From contig NZ_CP107932.1 of the NCBI RefSeq assembly GCF_036032445.1, positions 3,040,501 through 3,104,500 on the forward strand: 64,000 nt of DNA, written 5' to 3'. Origin of the DNA: Nocardia sp. NBC_00416 (GTDB lineage Bacteria > Actinomycetota > Actinomycetes > Mycobacteriales > Mycobacteriaceae). The notes under the pieces were generated by a model. The model saw only the letters and a program-made list of their open reading frames with translations. It did no database searches and was not told the DNA's origin. The stretch's first letter is position 1; each line of letters begins with the position of its first letter. The position numbers and the translations under genes were made by a program. Positions 11,276-20,653 of the stretch are shown here, in pieces.

Positions 11276-13108
11276 TTACGCGACGCCGCCCCCGCTCGAC
11301 GCGGTCCGCACCGCACCGTTGCCGTTACCGTCGGCCCCTTTCTCCTTGGACTGGGGGTTGGCGTCCAGACCGGCTTCCTTGCGCTGTTGCGCGGTGATCG
11401 GCGCCGGTGCGTCGGTGAGCGGGTCGACGCCGCCGCCGGTTTTCGGGAAGGCGATCACCTCGCGGATCGAGTCGAGCCCGGCGAGCAGGGCCACGATCCG
11501 GTCCCAGCCGAAGGCGATACCGCCGTGCGGCGGCGCGCCGAAGGCGAACGCGTCCAGCAGGAACCCGAACTTCTCCTGTGCCTCCGCCTCGCTGATCCCC
11601 ATCACCGCGAATACGCGTTCCTGCACGTCTTTCCGGTGGATACGGATACTGCCGCCGCCGATCTCGTTACCGTTGCACACGATGTCGTAGGCGTAGGCGA
11701 GCGCGGAACCGGGGTCGGTGTCGAAGGTGTCGATCGATTCCGGTTTGGGCGAGGTGAAAGCGTGGTGCACCGCCGTCCACGCGGAATAGCCCAGCGCCAC
11801 ATCGCCGCTGGCAGTGGCGTCGGCTGCCGGTTCGAACAGCGGGGCGTCCACGATCCACACGAACGACCACGCGTTCTCGTCGATCAGGCCGACCCGGTGC
11901 GCGATCTCCGCGCGTGCCGCGCCGAGCAACGCGCGCTGCGCCTTGGCCGGTCCGGCCGCGAAGAACACACAGTCGCCCGCCTCGGCGCCCACATGCGCGG
12001 CCAGCCCCGCCCGCTCGTCCTCACTGAGGTTCTTGGCCACCGGACCGGTGAGCGCGCCGTCCTCGCCGACCAGCACATAGGCCAGCCCCTTGGCACCCCG
12101 CTGTTTGGCCCAGTCCTGCCAGGCGTCGAGCTGGCGCCGCGGCTGCCCCGCTCCGCCCGGCATGACGACCGCACCGACGTAGGGCGCCTGGAACACCCGG
12201 AACGGGGTGTTCGCGAAGTACTCCGTGCATTCGGTGATCTCCACCCCGAAACGCAGGTCGGGCTTATCGCTGCCGAACCGCCGCATCGCCTCGGCGTAGG
12301 TCATATGCGGGATCGGTGTGGGAATCCGGAAACCGATGAGCTCCCACAGCGCCACCAGGATGTCCTCGGCCAGCAGGATGACGTCTTCCTGCCGCACGAA
12401 ACTCATCTCCAGATCGAGCTGGGTGAACTCGGGCTGGCGGTCGGCGCGGAAATCCTCGTCGCGGTAGCAGCGGGCGATCTGGAAGTACCGTTCGATACCG
12501 CCCACCATCAGCAGCTGCTTGAACAGCTGCGGGCTCTGCGGCAGCGCGTAGAAGCTGCCGGGCTGCAGCCGGGCGGGCACCAGGAAGTCGCGCGCGCCCT
12601 CGGGGGTGGAGCGGGTCAGCGTCGGGGTTTCGACCTCGATGAATTCGTGCCCGGCGAGTACCGAGCGCGCGGCGGCGTTGACCTTGGACCGCAGCCGGAT
12701 GGCATGGGAGGGAGCCTCACGACGCAGGTCCAGATAGCGGTATTTGAGGCGGGCTTCCTCGCCGGGCTGGTCGTCGAGCTGGAACGGCAGCGGCGCGCTC
12801 TCGTTGAGCACTTCGAGCTCTTTGACGTCGACTTCGATGGCGCCGGTCGGCAGCTCCGGGTTCTCGTTGCCCTCCGGGCGGGGTTCGACCACGCCGACGA
12901 TCCGCACACAGTATTCCGCCCGCAGCCGGTGCGACTGCTCGGCCGCCGGCCCCTCCCGGAACACTGCCTGCGCCACGCCGGAGGCGTCGCGCAGATCGAT
13001 GAAGATCACGCCACCGTGGTCACGCCGCCGTGCCACCCAACCGGAGAGGGTGACGGTCTGACCGGCCTGTTCACTTCGCAATGAACCGGCCAAGTGGGTG
13101 CGCAGCAC
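11276..13108 (-). CDS. aspS: Aspartate--tRNA ligase
   Basis: Class IIb synthetase, about 610 residues, bacterial type with the GAD insertion. The OB-fold tRNA-anticodon domain is at the N-terminus ([15 protein letters not shown]), motif 2 reads [19 protein letters not shown], and motif 3 reads [20 protein letters not shown]. The GTG giving [11 protein letters not shown] matches family N-termini and has AAAGGA six bases upstream, so the much longer upstream open frame is not coding. The C-terminal ~35 residues are a Gly/Asn/Lys-rich extension. Confidence 0.97.
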   Translation of the reverse strand: MLRTHLAGSLRSEQAGQTVTLSGWVARRRDHGGVIFIDLRDASGVAQAVFREGPAAEQSHRLRAEYCVRIVGVVEPRPEGNENPELPTGAIEVDVKELEVLNESAPLPFQLDDQPGEEARLKYRYLDLRREAPSHAIRLRSKVNAAARSVLAGHEFIEVETPTLTRSTPEGARDFLVPARLQPGSFYALPQSPQLFKQLLMVGGIERYFQIARCYRDEDFRADRQPEFTQLDLEMSFVRQEDVILLAEDILVALWELIGFRIPTPIPHMTYAEAMRRFGSDKPDLRFGVEITECTEYFANTPFRVFQAPYVGAVVMPGGAGQPRRQLDAWQDWAKQRGAKGLAYVLVGEDGALTGPVAKNLSEDERAGLAAHVGAEAGDCVFFAAGPAKAQRALLGAARAEIAHRVGLIDENAWSFVWIVDAPLFEPAADATASGDVALGYSAWTAVHHAFTSPKPESIDTFDTDPGSALAYAYDIVCNGNEIGGGSIRIHRKDVQERVFAVMGISEAEAQEKFGFLLDAFAFGAPPHGGIAFGWDRIVALLAGLDSIREVIAFPKTGGGVDPLTDAPAPITAQQRKEAGLDANPQSKEKGADGNGNGAVRTASSGGGVA

Positions 13109-13253
13109 GGTATTCCTTTCGACGGTCGGAGCACACCGGGACGGCCTCCGGATGCGGTTGCCATCGTAGTGGGCCCCGCCGAGCGGACGTAAACGGATAT
13201 ATTGCCCACACCCGAGCACGCTGCGACGTCCACGTTCACAGACGGGATCAGCC

Positions 13254-14180
13254 ATGACTTTCAACGAGAGTTTGCCGATCGACCCCGGACGCGCTTCCTC
13301 GGGCGGCGGCCCGGGCCGGGGCAGCAAACTCGCCCTCGGCGGCGGGGCCGGCAGCCTGATCGTCCTGGTGTTCGCATTGCTCGTGGGCGGCGATCCGGGT
13401 TCGGTCCTCGGTGAGTTCACCGGCGCCCAGGATCCGGGGCAGAGCGCCGAGGTCGCGGCGGGCACCCCCGACCACTGCCGGACCGGTGCGGACGCCAACA
13501 ACTATGTGGACTGCAGGGTTGTGTTCACCGCGCAGAGCCTGGACGCGGTGTGGTCCCAGGAACTGCCGGAGCAGACCGGCACCGCCTACGAGCCGCCCGG
13601 CATCCGGTTGTTCACCGGCGGTATCTCGACCGGCTGCGGGTATGCCACCAGCGATGTCGGACCGTTCTACTGCCCGGCCGACCGGACGGCTTATTTCGAT
13701 GTCGCCTTCTTCCAGGAGCTGGTGGACCGGTACGGCGCCACCGGCGGCCCTCTCGCCCAGGAATATGTGGTGGCACACGAGGTCGGCCATCACATACAGA
13801 CCCTGCTCGGCGATATCGGCCGTGCGCAGCAGGACCCGCGCGGGCCGGAATCCGGCGCGGTGCGCACCGAGCTACAAGCCGATTGTTATGCGGGTATCTG
13901 GGCGCATTACGCGGACAAGACGCCGGCACCGGGTGCGGATACACCGTTTCTACAGCCGCTGACCGATACCGATATCCAGGACGCCCTGTCGGCCGCGTCG
14001 GCGGTCGGTGACGACCGGATCCAGGAGACCGCCCACGGCCGGGTGAACCCGGAGGCATGGACGCACGGCGCCTCCGAACAGCGGCAGAAGTGGTTCCTCA
14101 CCGGATACCGCACCGGCGAAGTCCGGGCCTGCGACACCTACTCGGCCGCGGATCTCAGCAGCCCGCCCGCCCTGCGCTGA
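13254..14180 (+). CDS. Neutral zinc metallopeptidase (YpfJ family)
   Basis: 308 residues, YpfJ/'putative neutral zinc metallopeptidase' family. A short basic, Gly-rich N-tail leads into one hydrophobic segment at about 31-46, so the protease domain is predicted outside the cytoplasm. The zinc motif is [11 protein letters not shown] with His175, Glu176 and His179. Conserved family segments [25 protein letters not shown] (downstream metal ligand region) and REQ-like RQKWFLTGY are present, and cysteines at 75, 87, 128 and 140 may form disulfides. M. tuberculosis has a homologue just after aspS. Substrate unknown. Confidence 0.88.
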   Translation: MTFNESLPIDPGRASSGGGPGRGSKLALGGGAGSLIVLVFALLVGGDPGSVLGEFTGAQDPGQSAEVAAGTPDHCRTGADANNYVDCRVVFTAQSLDAVWSQELPEQTGTAYEPPGIRLFTGGISTGCGYATSDVGPFYCPADRTAYFDVAFFQELVDRYGATGGPLAQEYVVAHEVGHHIQTLLGDIGRAQQDPRGPESGAVRTELQADCYAGIWAHYADKTPAPGADTPFLQPLTDTDIQDALSAASAVGDDRIQETAHGRVNPEAWTHGASEQRQKWFLTGYRTGEVRACDTYSAADLSSPPALR

Positions 14181-14215
14181 TTCCCGCGCGTAGCTGATTT
14201 CCCGCGCACGTAACT

Positions 14216-15838
14216 TCAGAACTGGTTGTCGTAACCGGCGTCCTCGTCGGCGTCGACCGCCCCGATCACCTCGGGCGCCGATTCACCCAACGGTCCGGTG
14301 AGATCGTCGTTGCCGGTGGTGCTGCGGTACGACTCGACCGTGCGGGAGTGTTCCTCGTCGCTGTTGCGCTGCCCGCCGGCCCCGGCCCCGCCCGGCGAAC
14401 CCATGAACGAACTCGAGGCGGGCGAGGTGGCCGCCGGGTTGGGCATCCCGGCGAAGCCGCCCGGACGCATCACGTTCGTCAGCGGATTCTGGGTCGAGCC
14501 CGGTACTCCCGCCAGCGGGGAACCGGGCAGGCTCGGGCTGCCGCTGGGCGATCCGGTCGAGAGTCCCGGGCTGCCCGTCGAGAGCCCCGGGCTACCGGGA
14601 GTGGTGCTCGGGCTGCCGGAGTGCAGACCGGCGAGAGTCGTGGCAGCGGGGTCGTCGGCGGAAGAACCCAGCACCGATTCCAGACCCGAAGGATCGGAGG
14701 CCAGACTCTGCGCCTGCTGCATGATCGGTTCACCGACGCTCTGCGCCACGTCCTGCGCGGCCGCGGCGGCCTGCTGTCCGTCGACGCCGACCAGGTTCTG
14801 CACCATGCCGCCGAGCTCCGCGGTCTTGCCCGCGAGATCACCGCGGGTGGCGTTGGCCACGATCACGGCCTGGCCCAGGTGTTCGGTGGCCGAGGCGATC
14901 AGCGCGGTCTGCGCGGGCGGGGTCATCACCACGGGGGCCAAGGCGACCGCCTGGCCGAGAAACGAGGTGGCGATGGTGCTGAGTTGGGCGTTGCCCTGCT
15001 GCACCACACCGGCCGCGAGCTGCGTCAGGGCGGAGATGTCGATACCGCGCTGGCTGGTCTCCAGACCGGAGTTGTTGGCCTCCTGCCCGGCGGTCTGCGC
15101 GGTCTGGGCGGCGTCGCTCTCCCAGACCTGACCCATCGCGGTCAGACTGCTCTTCCCCACTCCCATGGCTGTTTCGATGATCTTCGACGACTGGCTCAGG
15201 ATCGCGGTCGGATCCAGCGCGCCGATGACGCCGGTGCCGAAACTGCTCAGCAGGTCGTGGATCGGCTGGAAGAGCACGTCGATACCCGGCAGCGCGGGCA
15301 GTGCGGCGCCGCCGAGCAGATCGCCGACCGGATCGGCGGGCAGCGCGGGGGCGGCCGCCGCGGGCGTAGCCGCCGCACCGGACGGCGTCCCGGGTCCGGA
15401 AGATGCTCCGGCGCCGACGGCGGACAGCGCCTGGCCGAGCACGCCGTCGGCTGCCTCGACCACGGGCGCGGCAGCCTGGTTCACCGCGCCGAGCAGCTGA
15501 TTCGCCTGACCGGAGGCATCGTCGACCGCGCCCGACAAGATGTCCTGCGCGGCGGGCGCGTCCCCGGTGAGACCCGGCGCACCGGGGAAACCCGCCGTGG
15601 GCATACCCGTCGCCGCGTGGGTCTCTTCCGAGATCCGCTGGGACAGCACGAATTCCGGCGCTTCGAGCGGCATCTCACCGTCCGGGAGCTGGGCCAGCGG
15701 TACATCCTGGACGGCCGCGCCCGGATCCGGCTGGACGGCCGGCGCGACGGCGGGGGCGCTCGTGGACGCCGACGGCACCGCCTGCTGGAGTTCGGGTGCG
15801 ATGACGCCGGTGGCGGCGGTGGTGTCGAGCGGCCTCAC
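14216..15838 (-). CDS. Large partner of an EspC-like type VII secretion pair
   Basis: 540 residues, no known enzyme domain. Residues ~1-170 are Ala/Pro-rich. The middle (~210-380) is a long helical region containing MGQVWESDAAQTAQ, where WES could play the part of a WxG turn. The C-terminal third is Ser/Pro/Gly-rich with repeats of the type GSPGLST, and the end is acidic. The GTG start overlaps the stop of the small gene upstream by four bases. The two-gene arrangement (short EspC-like protein with a YxxxD signal, then a large low-complexity helical protein) resembles PE/PPE or EspC/EspA pairs. The secretion role is inferred from the neighbour; no ESX machinery genes lie in the window. Confidence 0.65.
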   Translation of the reverse strand: MRPLDTTAATGVIAPELQQAVPSASTSAPAVAPAVQPDPGAAVQDVPLAQLPDGEMPLEAPEFVLSQRISEETHAATGMPTAGFPGAPGLTGDAPAAQDILSGAVDDASGQANQLLGAVNQAAAPVVEAADGVLGQALSAVGAGASSGPGTPSGAAATPAAAAPALPADPVGDLLGGAALPALPGIDVLFQPIHDLLSSFGTGVIGALDPTAILSQSSKIIETAMGVGKSSLTAMGQVWESDAAQTAQTAGQEANNSGLETSQRGIDISALTQLAAGVVQQGNAQLSTIATSFLGQAVALAPVVMTPPAQTALIASATEHLGQAVIVANATRGDLAGKTAELGGMVQNLVGVDGQQAAAAAQDVAQSVGEPIMQQAQSLASDPSGLESVLGSSADDPAATTLAGLHSGSPSTTPGSPGLSTGSPGLSTGSPSGSPSLPGSPLAGVPGSTQNPLTNVMRPGGFAGMPNPAATSPASSSFMGSPGGAGAGGQRNSDEEHSRTVESYRSTTGNDDLTGPLGESAPEVIGAVDADEDAGYDNQF

Positions 15839-16152
15839 AACCCACCTCCGGCCGCGCCGAGCACCCCGGCGGTGGCATCGTCGGTGCCGTCGTAGTTGAA
15901 GGCGGAGGTGAAGGCGGCCGCCGACAGTTTCTGGTATTTCGCCGACAGATCATTGACATCGCGCGCCTGCAATACCTGGGCGGCGGCGAACATGGCCAGA
16001 TAGTCGGCCCCGATCAAACCGAAAACCGGCGTCAGCGCGGCGACATTGGCCACGGCGTCGATATCGCCGGCCGCCGCGATCTCGGTGCCGATCCCGGCAT
16101 TCGTGATTCCGAACGCTCGCAGCGCTTCGGTTACTACCGAGACGTTACTCAT
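15835..16152 (-). CDS. EspC-like type VII secretion target
   Basis: 105 residues with a two-helix layout typical of ESX substrates. The hallmark stretch is LTPVFGLIGADYLAMFAAA, which I recognise from the EspC/'type VII secretion target' family. YDGTD at residues 87-91 fits the YxxxD/E secretion signal that follows the second helix, and a Gly-rich tail ends the protein. I use the ATG giving MSNVSVVTEA, because GGGGGAG lies seven bases upstream; an upstream in-frame start would add 44 unconserved residues. Divergent from the SDR gene, sharing a 200-bp control region. Confidence 0.72.
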   Translation of the reverse strand: MSNVSVVTEALRAFGITNAGIGTEIAAAGDIDAVANVAALTPVFGLIGADYLAMFAAAQVLQARDVNDLSAKYQKLSAAAFTSAFNYDGTDDATAGVLGAAGGGL

Positions 16153-16309
16153 CGAACTCCCCCCTGATTCGTGCTGAACATCATCGTGGCCACCGTTCGG
16201 GACATCTCCGTACGCCGCAACGACACACACCCCTGCGGCACCAAATGGTTGCCGCCCGAATATAGCCCACCGAACCATTCCCACACGAGACGATCCCGGG
16301 CCACAAAAC

Positions 16310-16323
16310 TAGAACCTGTTGCA
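16310..16323. promoter_or_regulatory. KstR-type box 1
   Basis: TAGAACCTGTTGCA fits TnnAACnnGTTnnA at all eight fixed positions. It lies 30 bases upstream of the SDR start and in tandem with box 2; centres are 17 bp apart. The match is seen directly; the regulator is inferred. Confidence 0.6.
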
Positions 16324-16326
16324 AAT

Positions 16327-16340
16327 TAGAACAAGTTCTA
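16327..16340. promoter_or_regulatory. KstR-type box 2
   Basis: TAGAACAAGTTCTA: perfect TAGAAC/GTTCTA arms about a 2-base centre, and a full match to TnnAACnnGTTnnA. It ends 13 bases before the SDR start codon, overlapping the likely promoter or ribosome-binding region, a position suited to repression. Confidence 0.65.
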
Positions 16341-16353
16341 TATTCTCTTCACC

Positions 16354-17355
16354 ATGAAGGTCGCAGTGACCGGCGCAGCCGGCTACCTGGGTACGAATCT
16401 GCTCCCGCTGCTCGCCGAGCGCGGCGACGATATCGTCGCCATCGATCGGGTCCCGCCCCGGCAGCCCGGCGCCGCGAACATCACCTGGGTGAGCGCCGAC
16501 GTCCTGGATCCCGAATCCATGCGAACCGCCCTGGACGGCGCCGAACTGGTGTATCACCTGGTCGCCGTGATCACCCTCGCCGATAAACACGATCTGGCCT
16601 GGCGGGTGAACACCGAAGGCGTGCGGGTGGTCGCCGCGGCCGCCCACGCCGTCGGGGCGCGCCGTTTCGTCCACGCGAGTTCGATCCACGCCTTCGACCA
16701 GTACAGCTGCGGCGGCAATATCGACGAGACCACCCTGCGTTCCACCGAGCCAGGCCTGCCCGTCTACGACCGCTCCAAATGGGCCGGTGAACTCGAGCTG
16801 CGCAAGGTCGTCGAAGCCGGCCTGGACGCGGTGATCTGCAATCCCACCGGCGTTTTCGGACCCGCCGACCACGGCACACCGCTGTCCCGGATCAACCGCT
16901 CGCTGCGCGACGCGGCCCGCGGCCGGATCCCCGCCATGATCGACGGCGGTTTCGACCTGGTCGACGTGCGCGATGTCGCGCGCGGCCTCGTCCTGGCCGG
17001 TGAACACGGCCGTACCGGGGAGAACTACCTGATCGGCGGCGAGATGATCTCCATGCTCGAGCTGTGCCGAATGGCCGCCCGGCACGGCGGCAAGAAAGGT
17101 CCCCGATTCTCCATCTCCCCGAAGCTGGTCTCGGGACTGATCCCGGTGCTGGAGCCGATCGGCAAACGGCTCGGCACCGATATCGTGTCCAAAGCCGCAC
17201 TCGGCGCGCTGGTTTCGGCGCCGCTGGTCGACCACGACAAGGCCACCCGGGAACTCGGCTACCAGCCACGGCCCACCGACGACACGGTGCGCGATCTGGT
17301 GGCGTTCTTCGCCGATCCACACGCGCCGCTGCCCGACTTCACGCCGACTGCTTGA
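16354..17355 (+). CDS. NAD(P)-dependent extended SDR, 3beta-hydroxysteroid dehydrogenase-like
   Basis: 333 residues. The Rossmann motif is VAVTGAAGYLGTN, Ser-Ser lies in VHASSIHAF, and the catalytic pair is YDRSK (Tyr138, Lys142). The sequence around NPTGVFGPADH and FDLVDVRDVARGLVLAG is typical of the 3beta-HSD/sterol-4-carboxylate decarboxylase branch of extended SDRs. Two tandem KstR-type operators lie upstream, which supports a sterol or related lipid substrate, but a sugar-nucleotide or other substrate cannot be excluded from sequence alone. The next gene starts 31 bases after the stop but has its own LexA-type box. Confidence 0.8.
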   Translation: MKVAVTGAAGYLGTNLLPLLAERGDDIVAIDRVPPRQPGAANITWVSADVLDPESMRTALDGAELVYHLVAVITLADKHDLAWRVNTEGVRVVAAAAHAVGARRFVHASSIHAFDQYSCGGNIDETTLRSTEPGLPVYDRSKWAGELELRKVVEAGLDAVICNPTGVFGPADHGTPLSRINRSLRDAARGRIPAMIDGGFDLVDVRDVARGLVLAGEHGRTGENYLIGGEMISMLELCRMAARHGGKKGPRFSISPKLVSGLIPVLEPIGKRLGTDIVSKAALGALVSAPLVDHDKATRELGYQPRPTDDTVRDLVAFFADPHAPLPDFTPTA

Positions 17356-17362
17356 CAGCACT

Positions 17363-17378
17363 TAGAACGCGTGTTCGA
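17363..17378. promoter_or_regulatory. LexA (SOS)-type box upstream of the radical SAM gene
   Basis: TAGAACGCGTGTTCGA differs at one base from the mycobacterial SOS consensus TCGAAC-N4-GTTCGA. It ends eight bases before the GTG start of the radical SAM gene. As I recall, the M. tuberculosis homologue of that gene is in the LexA regulon, which strengthens the call. Confidence 0.62.
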
Positions 17379-17386
17379 CTGGTCCG

Positions 17387-18403
17387 GTGCGGTGGCAGAA
17401 CCAATCCCTGGATGCCGACGACGGCGCGCTGCCCGGCCTCGACCGGGCCGGGTTCGCCCGCACCGTACGAACTCCCGAATTCGACGGCATCACCTTCCAC
17501 GAAGTGCTGTGTAAGAGTGCGCTGAACAAGGTTCCCGACGAGTCGAAGCTACCGTTCCAATGGACGGTCAACCCGATGCGGGGATGTTCGCACGCCTGTC
17601 GCTACTGCTTCGCGCGTGGTTCGCACGAGTATCTGGAACTCGACGCCGGAACCGATTTCGACACCCAGATAGTGGTGAAGACCAATATCGCCGCGATCCT
17701 GCGGCGCGAACTCACCCGGCGGTCGTGGCACCGGGAGAAGGTGGCGCTGGGGACCAATACCGACCCCTACCAGCGGGCGGAGGGCAGATATCGGCTGATG
17801 CCCGGAATAATCCGCGCACTCACCGACTCCGGGACACCGTTCTCGATTCTCACCAAGGGCAGCCTGCTACACCGGGATCTACCGCTGCTCACGCTGGCCG
17901 CGCGCGAGGTCGAGGTGCACATCGGAATATCGCTGGCGCTGCTGGAACCCGAACTCCACCGCGGACTCGAACCCGGCACCCCGTCGCCGCGCGCACGGCT
18001 GGACCTGGTGCGCGCCTGCAGCGACGCCGGTTTCGCGGTGAACGTCATGGTGGCGCCGGTGATCCCGTACCTCACCGACGGCCGGGCCCAACTCGACGAA
18101 CTGTTCGGCGAACTCGCGGCGGCCGGCGCGGTATCGGCGGTGGTGCTGCCGTTGCACCTACGCGGCAGCACCCGCGGCTGGTTCCTGGGCTGGCTGGCCG
18201 AGAACCATCCGGCGCTGCTGCGCCGCTACCGCCAGCTGTACCGGCGCGGTGCGGTGGTCGCTCCCGAATACGCGTCCTGGCTGCGTGAACGGATCGATCC
18301 ACTACTCGATCAGCACGGTCTGCTCCCGGCGGGACGCGAACTCCCCCGGGCCGACCCCGCCCCCCGACCACGGCCGGCGCCCCAGCTCGAACTCTTCGCC
18401 TGA
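17387..18403 (+). CDS. Radical SAM protein (SplB-like family)
   Basis: 338 residues. The 4Fe-4S cluster motif CSHACRYCFAR (CxxxCxxC) is at about residues 65-75, within a TIM-barrel radical SAM domain. ALGTNTDPYQRAEG and SILTKGSLLHRD are characteristic of the Rv2578c-type/SplB-like family. No extra cluster motif is seen. Substrate unknown; a DNA-repair or other stress role would agree with the LexA-type box. The C-terminal ~25 residues are Pro/Arg-rich and end QLELFA, reminiscent of beta-clamp binding peptides (QLxLF). GTG start just after the SOS-type box. Confidence 0.85.
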   Translation: MRWQNQSLDADDGALPGLDRAGFARTVRTPEFDGITFHEVLCKSALNKVPDESKLPFQWTVNPMRGCSHACRYCFARGSHEYLELDAGTDFDTQIVVKTNIAAILRRELTRRSWHREKVALGTNTDPYQRAEGRYRLMPGIIRALTDSGTPFSILTKGSLLHRDLPLLTLAAREVEVHIGISLALLEPELHRGLEPGTPSPRARLDLVRACSDAGFAVNVMVAPVIPYLTDGRAQLDELFGELAAAGAVSAVVLPLHLRGSTRGWFLGWLAENHPALLRRYRQLYRRGAVVAPEYASWLRERIDPLLDQHGLLPAGRELPRADPAPRPRPAPQLELFA

Positions 18404-18688
18404 CCGCCGAGCCGGCCGGCCTTCGCCGCCATGACCCGATCACGCTCCTCGCGTGGACGAGACTGATCGGCGATCGGTGAACATCACGGACGCGGACGGC
18501 GCGCCGCCGGCCCACTCGACCCGGTCGGCCACACCATCTACGCTGGTAGTAGGCCTGAGGTACCCATCCTCGGTCGCTCGCGCCCGAACGGCCGCCCATC
18601 CGGCACGTGCTTTTCCCGGCGAGGCACCCCCGCACCGGGGTAGTTTGGCGACCGGCAGCTCATTTCGACGAGGAAGTGAAGCACGCGT

Positions 18689-20653
18689 ATGGTTTCGCAC
18701 CACGACAGCATCGGCCGCCCCGAGACCGAAGCCGCCGCCGGAAATGGCTCCGGCGCAGCGGTATTGGACCGCGTCGTCATCCGCTTCGCGGGCGATTCCG
18801 GTGACGGTATGCAGCTCACCGGAGACCGGTTCACCCATGAGGCGGCGGCGTTCGGGAACGATCTGGCGACCCAGCCCAATTTCCCCGCCGAGATCCGAGC
18901 GCCGCAGGGCACGCTGCCGGGTGTGTCGTCGTTCCAGATCCAGATCGCCGACCACGATATCCTCACCGCCGGCGACCAGCCGGACGTCCTCGTCGCGATG
19001 AACCCGGCGGCCTTGAAGGCCAACCTGGGCGAATTGCCGCGCGGTGGCACTGTCATCGTCAACACCGACGAGTTCAGCAAACGCAATCTCGCCAAGGTCG
19101 GCTACGCCGCCGACCCGCTCGCCGACACCAGCCTCGCCGATTTCGTGGTCCACCAGGTCCCGATGACCTCGTTGACCCTCGCCGCCACCGAATCGACCGG
19201 GGTCGGCAAGAAGGACGGGCAGCGCGCCAAGAACATGTTCGCGCTGGGGCTGCTGTCCTGGATGTACGGGCGGCCCCTCGGCGGGACCGAGAAGTTCCTG
19301 CGGGAGAAGTTCGCCGCGAAACCGGATATCGCCGAGGCCAATCTCCTCGCATTCCGGGCGGGCTGGAACTACGGCGAGACCACGGAGGCCTTCGCCACCA
19401 CCTACCGTGTCGCCCCCGCCGCCCTGCCCGCCGGCACCTACCGGCAGATCACCGGCAACACCGCGCTGGCCTACGGCCTGGTCACCGCCGGCTCCCTCGC
19501 GGGGCTGCCGCTGTTCCTGGGCAGCTATCCGATCACCCCGGCCTCCGACATCCTGCACGAGCTGAGCAAACACAAGAACTTCGGTGTCACCACCTTCCAG
19601 GCCGAGGACGAGATCGCCGGGATCGGGGCGGCGCTCGGAGCGGCGCTCGGCGGGGCGCTGGGGGTCACCAGTACCTCGGGGCCGGGTCTGGCGCTGAAGA
19701 GCGAAACCATCGGGCTGGCGGTGATGACCGAACTACCACTGGTGATAGTCGATGTACAGCGCGGCGGCCCGTCCACCGGGCTGCCGACGAAAACCGAACA
19801 GGCCGATCTACTGCAGGCCCTGTTCGGGCGCAACGGCGAATCACCGGTACCGGTGCTGGCGCCGCGGTCGCCCGCCGACTGTTTCGCAACCGCGGTGGAA
19901 GCGGCCCGGATCGCCCTCACCTACCGGACACCGGTGCTGCTGCTCTCCGACGGCTCGATCGCCAACGGGTCCGAACCGTGGGCGATCCCCGCGGTGCGCG
20001 ACCTCGCACCGATCGATCCGGGTTTCGAACCCGGCGGTGACGGCGATTTCCAGCCCTATGCGCGCGATCCGGAGACCCTGGCGCGGCCGCTCGCGGTTCC
20101 GGGCACGGCGGGGCGGGCGCACCGCATCGGCGGCCTGGAGAAGGCCGACGGCAGCGGTGACATCTCCTACGATCCCGCGAACCACGACCTCATGGTGCGG
20201 CTGCGGCAGGCCAAGATCGACGGAATCCCGGTGCCGGCCGCCGAGGTCGACGATCCGGACGGCACGGCCGAGGTCCTGCTGATCGGCTGGGGTAGCTCCT
20301 ACGGACCGATCGGCGAGGCATGCCGGCGAGTGCGGCGGCAGGGCCGGGCCGTGGCCCAACTGCATCTGCGGCATCTGAACCCGTTGCCGCCCGGCCTGGG
20401 CGAGGTGCTGCGCCGGTATCCCAAAATCGTCGCGCCGGAGATGAACAGTGGTCAGCTGGCGCTGCTGTTGCGCGCGAAGTACCTGGTGGATGTCCAACCC
20501 TGGACCAAGGTCGCCGGTACGGCCTTCTCCGCGCAGGAGCTGGTCGGCGTGGTCGACGCGGCGCTGGACGGATCGCTGGCCGAACTGGAGCACGACAAGG
20601 TCTTCGCCGCGCGGGCGCGGGCCACGTATCGCACGAACGGGGGCGCATCATGA
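18689..20653 (+). CDS. korA: 2-oxoacid:ferredoxin oxidoreductase, fused gamma/alpha subunit
   Basis: CoA-dependent oxidative decarboxylation of a 2-oxoacid, most likely 2-oxoglutarate, passing electrons to ferredoxin. 654 residues: an N-terminal gamma domain beginning RFAGDSGDGMQLTG, then the alpha (pyrimidine-binding) domain with GSYPITPASDILHEL, followed by GVTSTSGPGLALKSE and a transketolase-C-like end. Gamma-alpha fusion is the usual actinobacterial form. Stop and korB start overlap by four bases (ATGA). In M. tuberculosis this pair supports the TCA cycle but is located elsewhere on the chromosome. Confidence 0.93.
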   Translation: MVSHHDSIGRPETEAAAGNGSGAAVLDRVVIRFAGDSGDGMQLTGDRFTHEAAAFGNDLATQPNFPAEIRAPQGTLPGVSSFQIQIADHDILTAGDQPDVLVAMNPAALKANLGELPRGGTVIVNTDEFSKRNLAKVGYAADPLADTSLADFVVHQVPMTSLTLAATESTGVGKKDGQRAKNMFALGLLSWMYGRPLGGTEKFLREKFAAKPDIAEANLLAFRAGWNYGETTEAFATTYRVAPAALPAGTYRQITGNTALAYGLVTAGSLAGLPLFLGSYPITPASDILHELSKHKNFGVTTFQAEDEIAGIGAALGAALGGALGVTSTSGPGLALKSETIGLAVMTELPLVIVDVQRGGPSTGLPTKTEQADLLQALFGRNGESPVPVLAPRSPADCFATAVEAARIALTYRTPVLLLSDGSIANGSEPWAIPAVRDLAPIDPGFEPGGDGDFQPYARDPETLARPLAVPGTAGRAHRIGGLEKADGSGDISYDPANHDLMVRLRQAKIDGIPVPAAEVDDPDGTAEVLLIGWGSSYGPIGEACRRVRRQGRAVAQLHLRHLNPLPPGLGEVLRRYPKIVAPEMNSGQLALLLRAKYLVDVQPWTKVAGTAFSAQELVGVVDAALDGSLAELEHDKVFAARARATYRTNGGAS

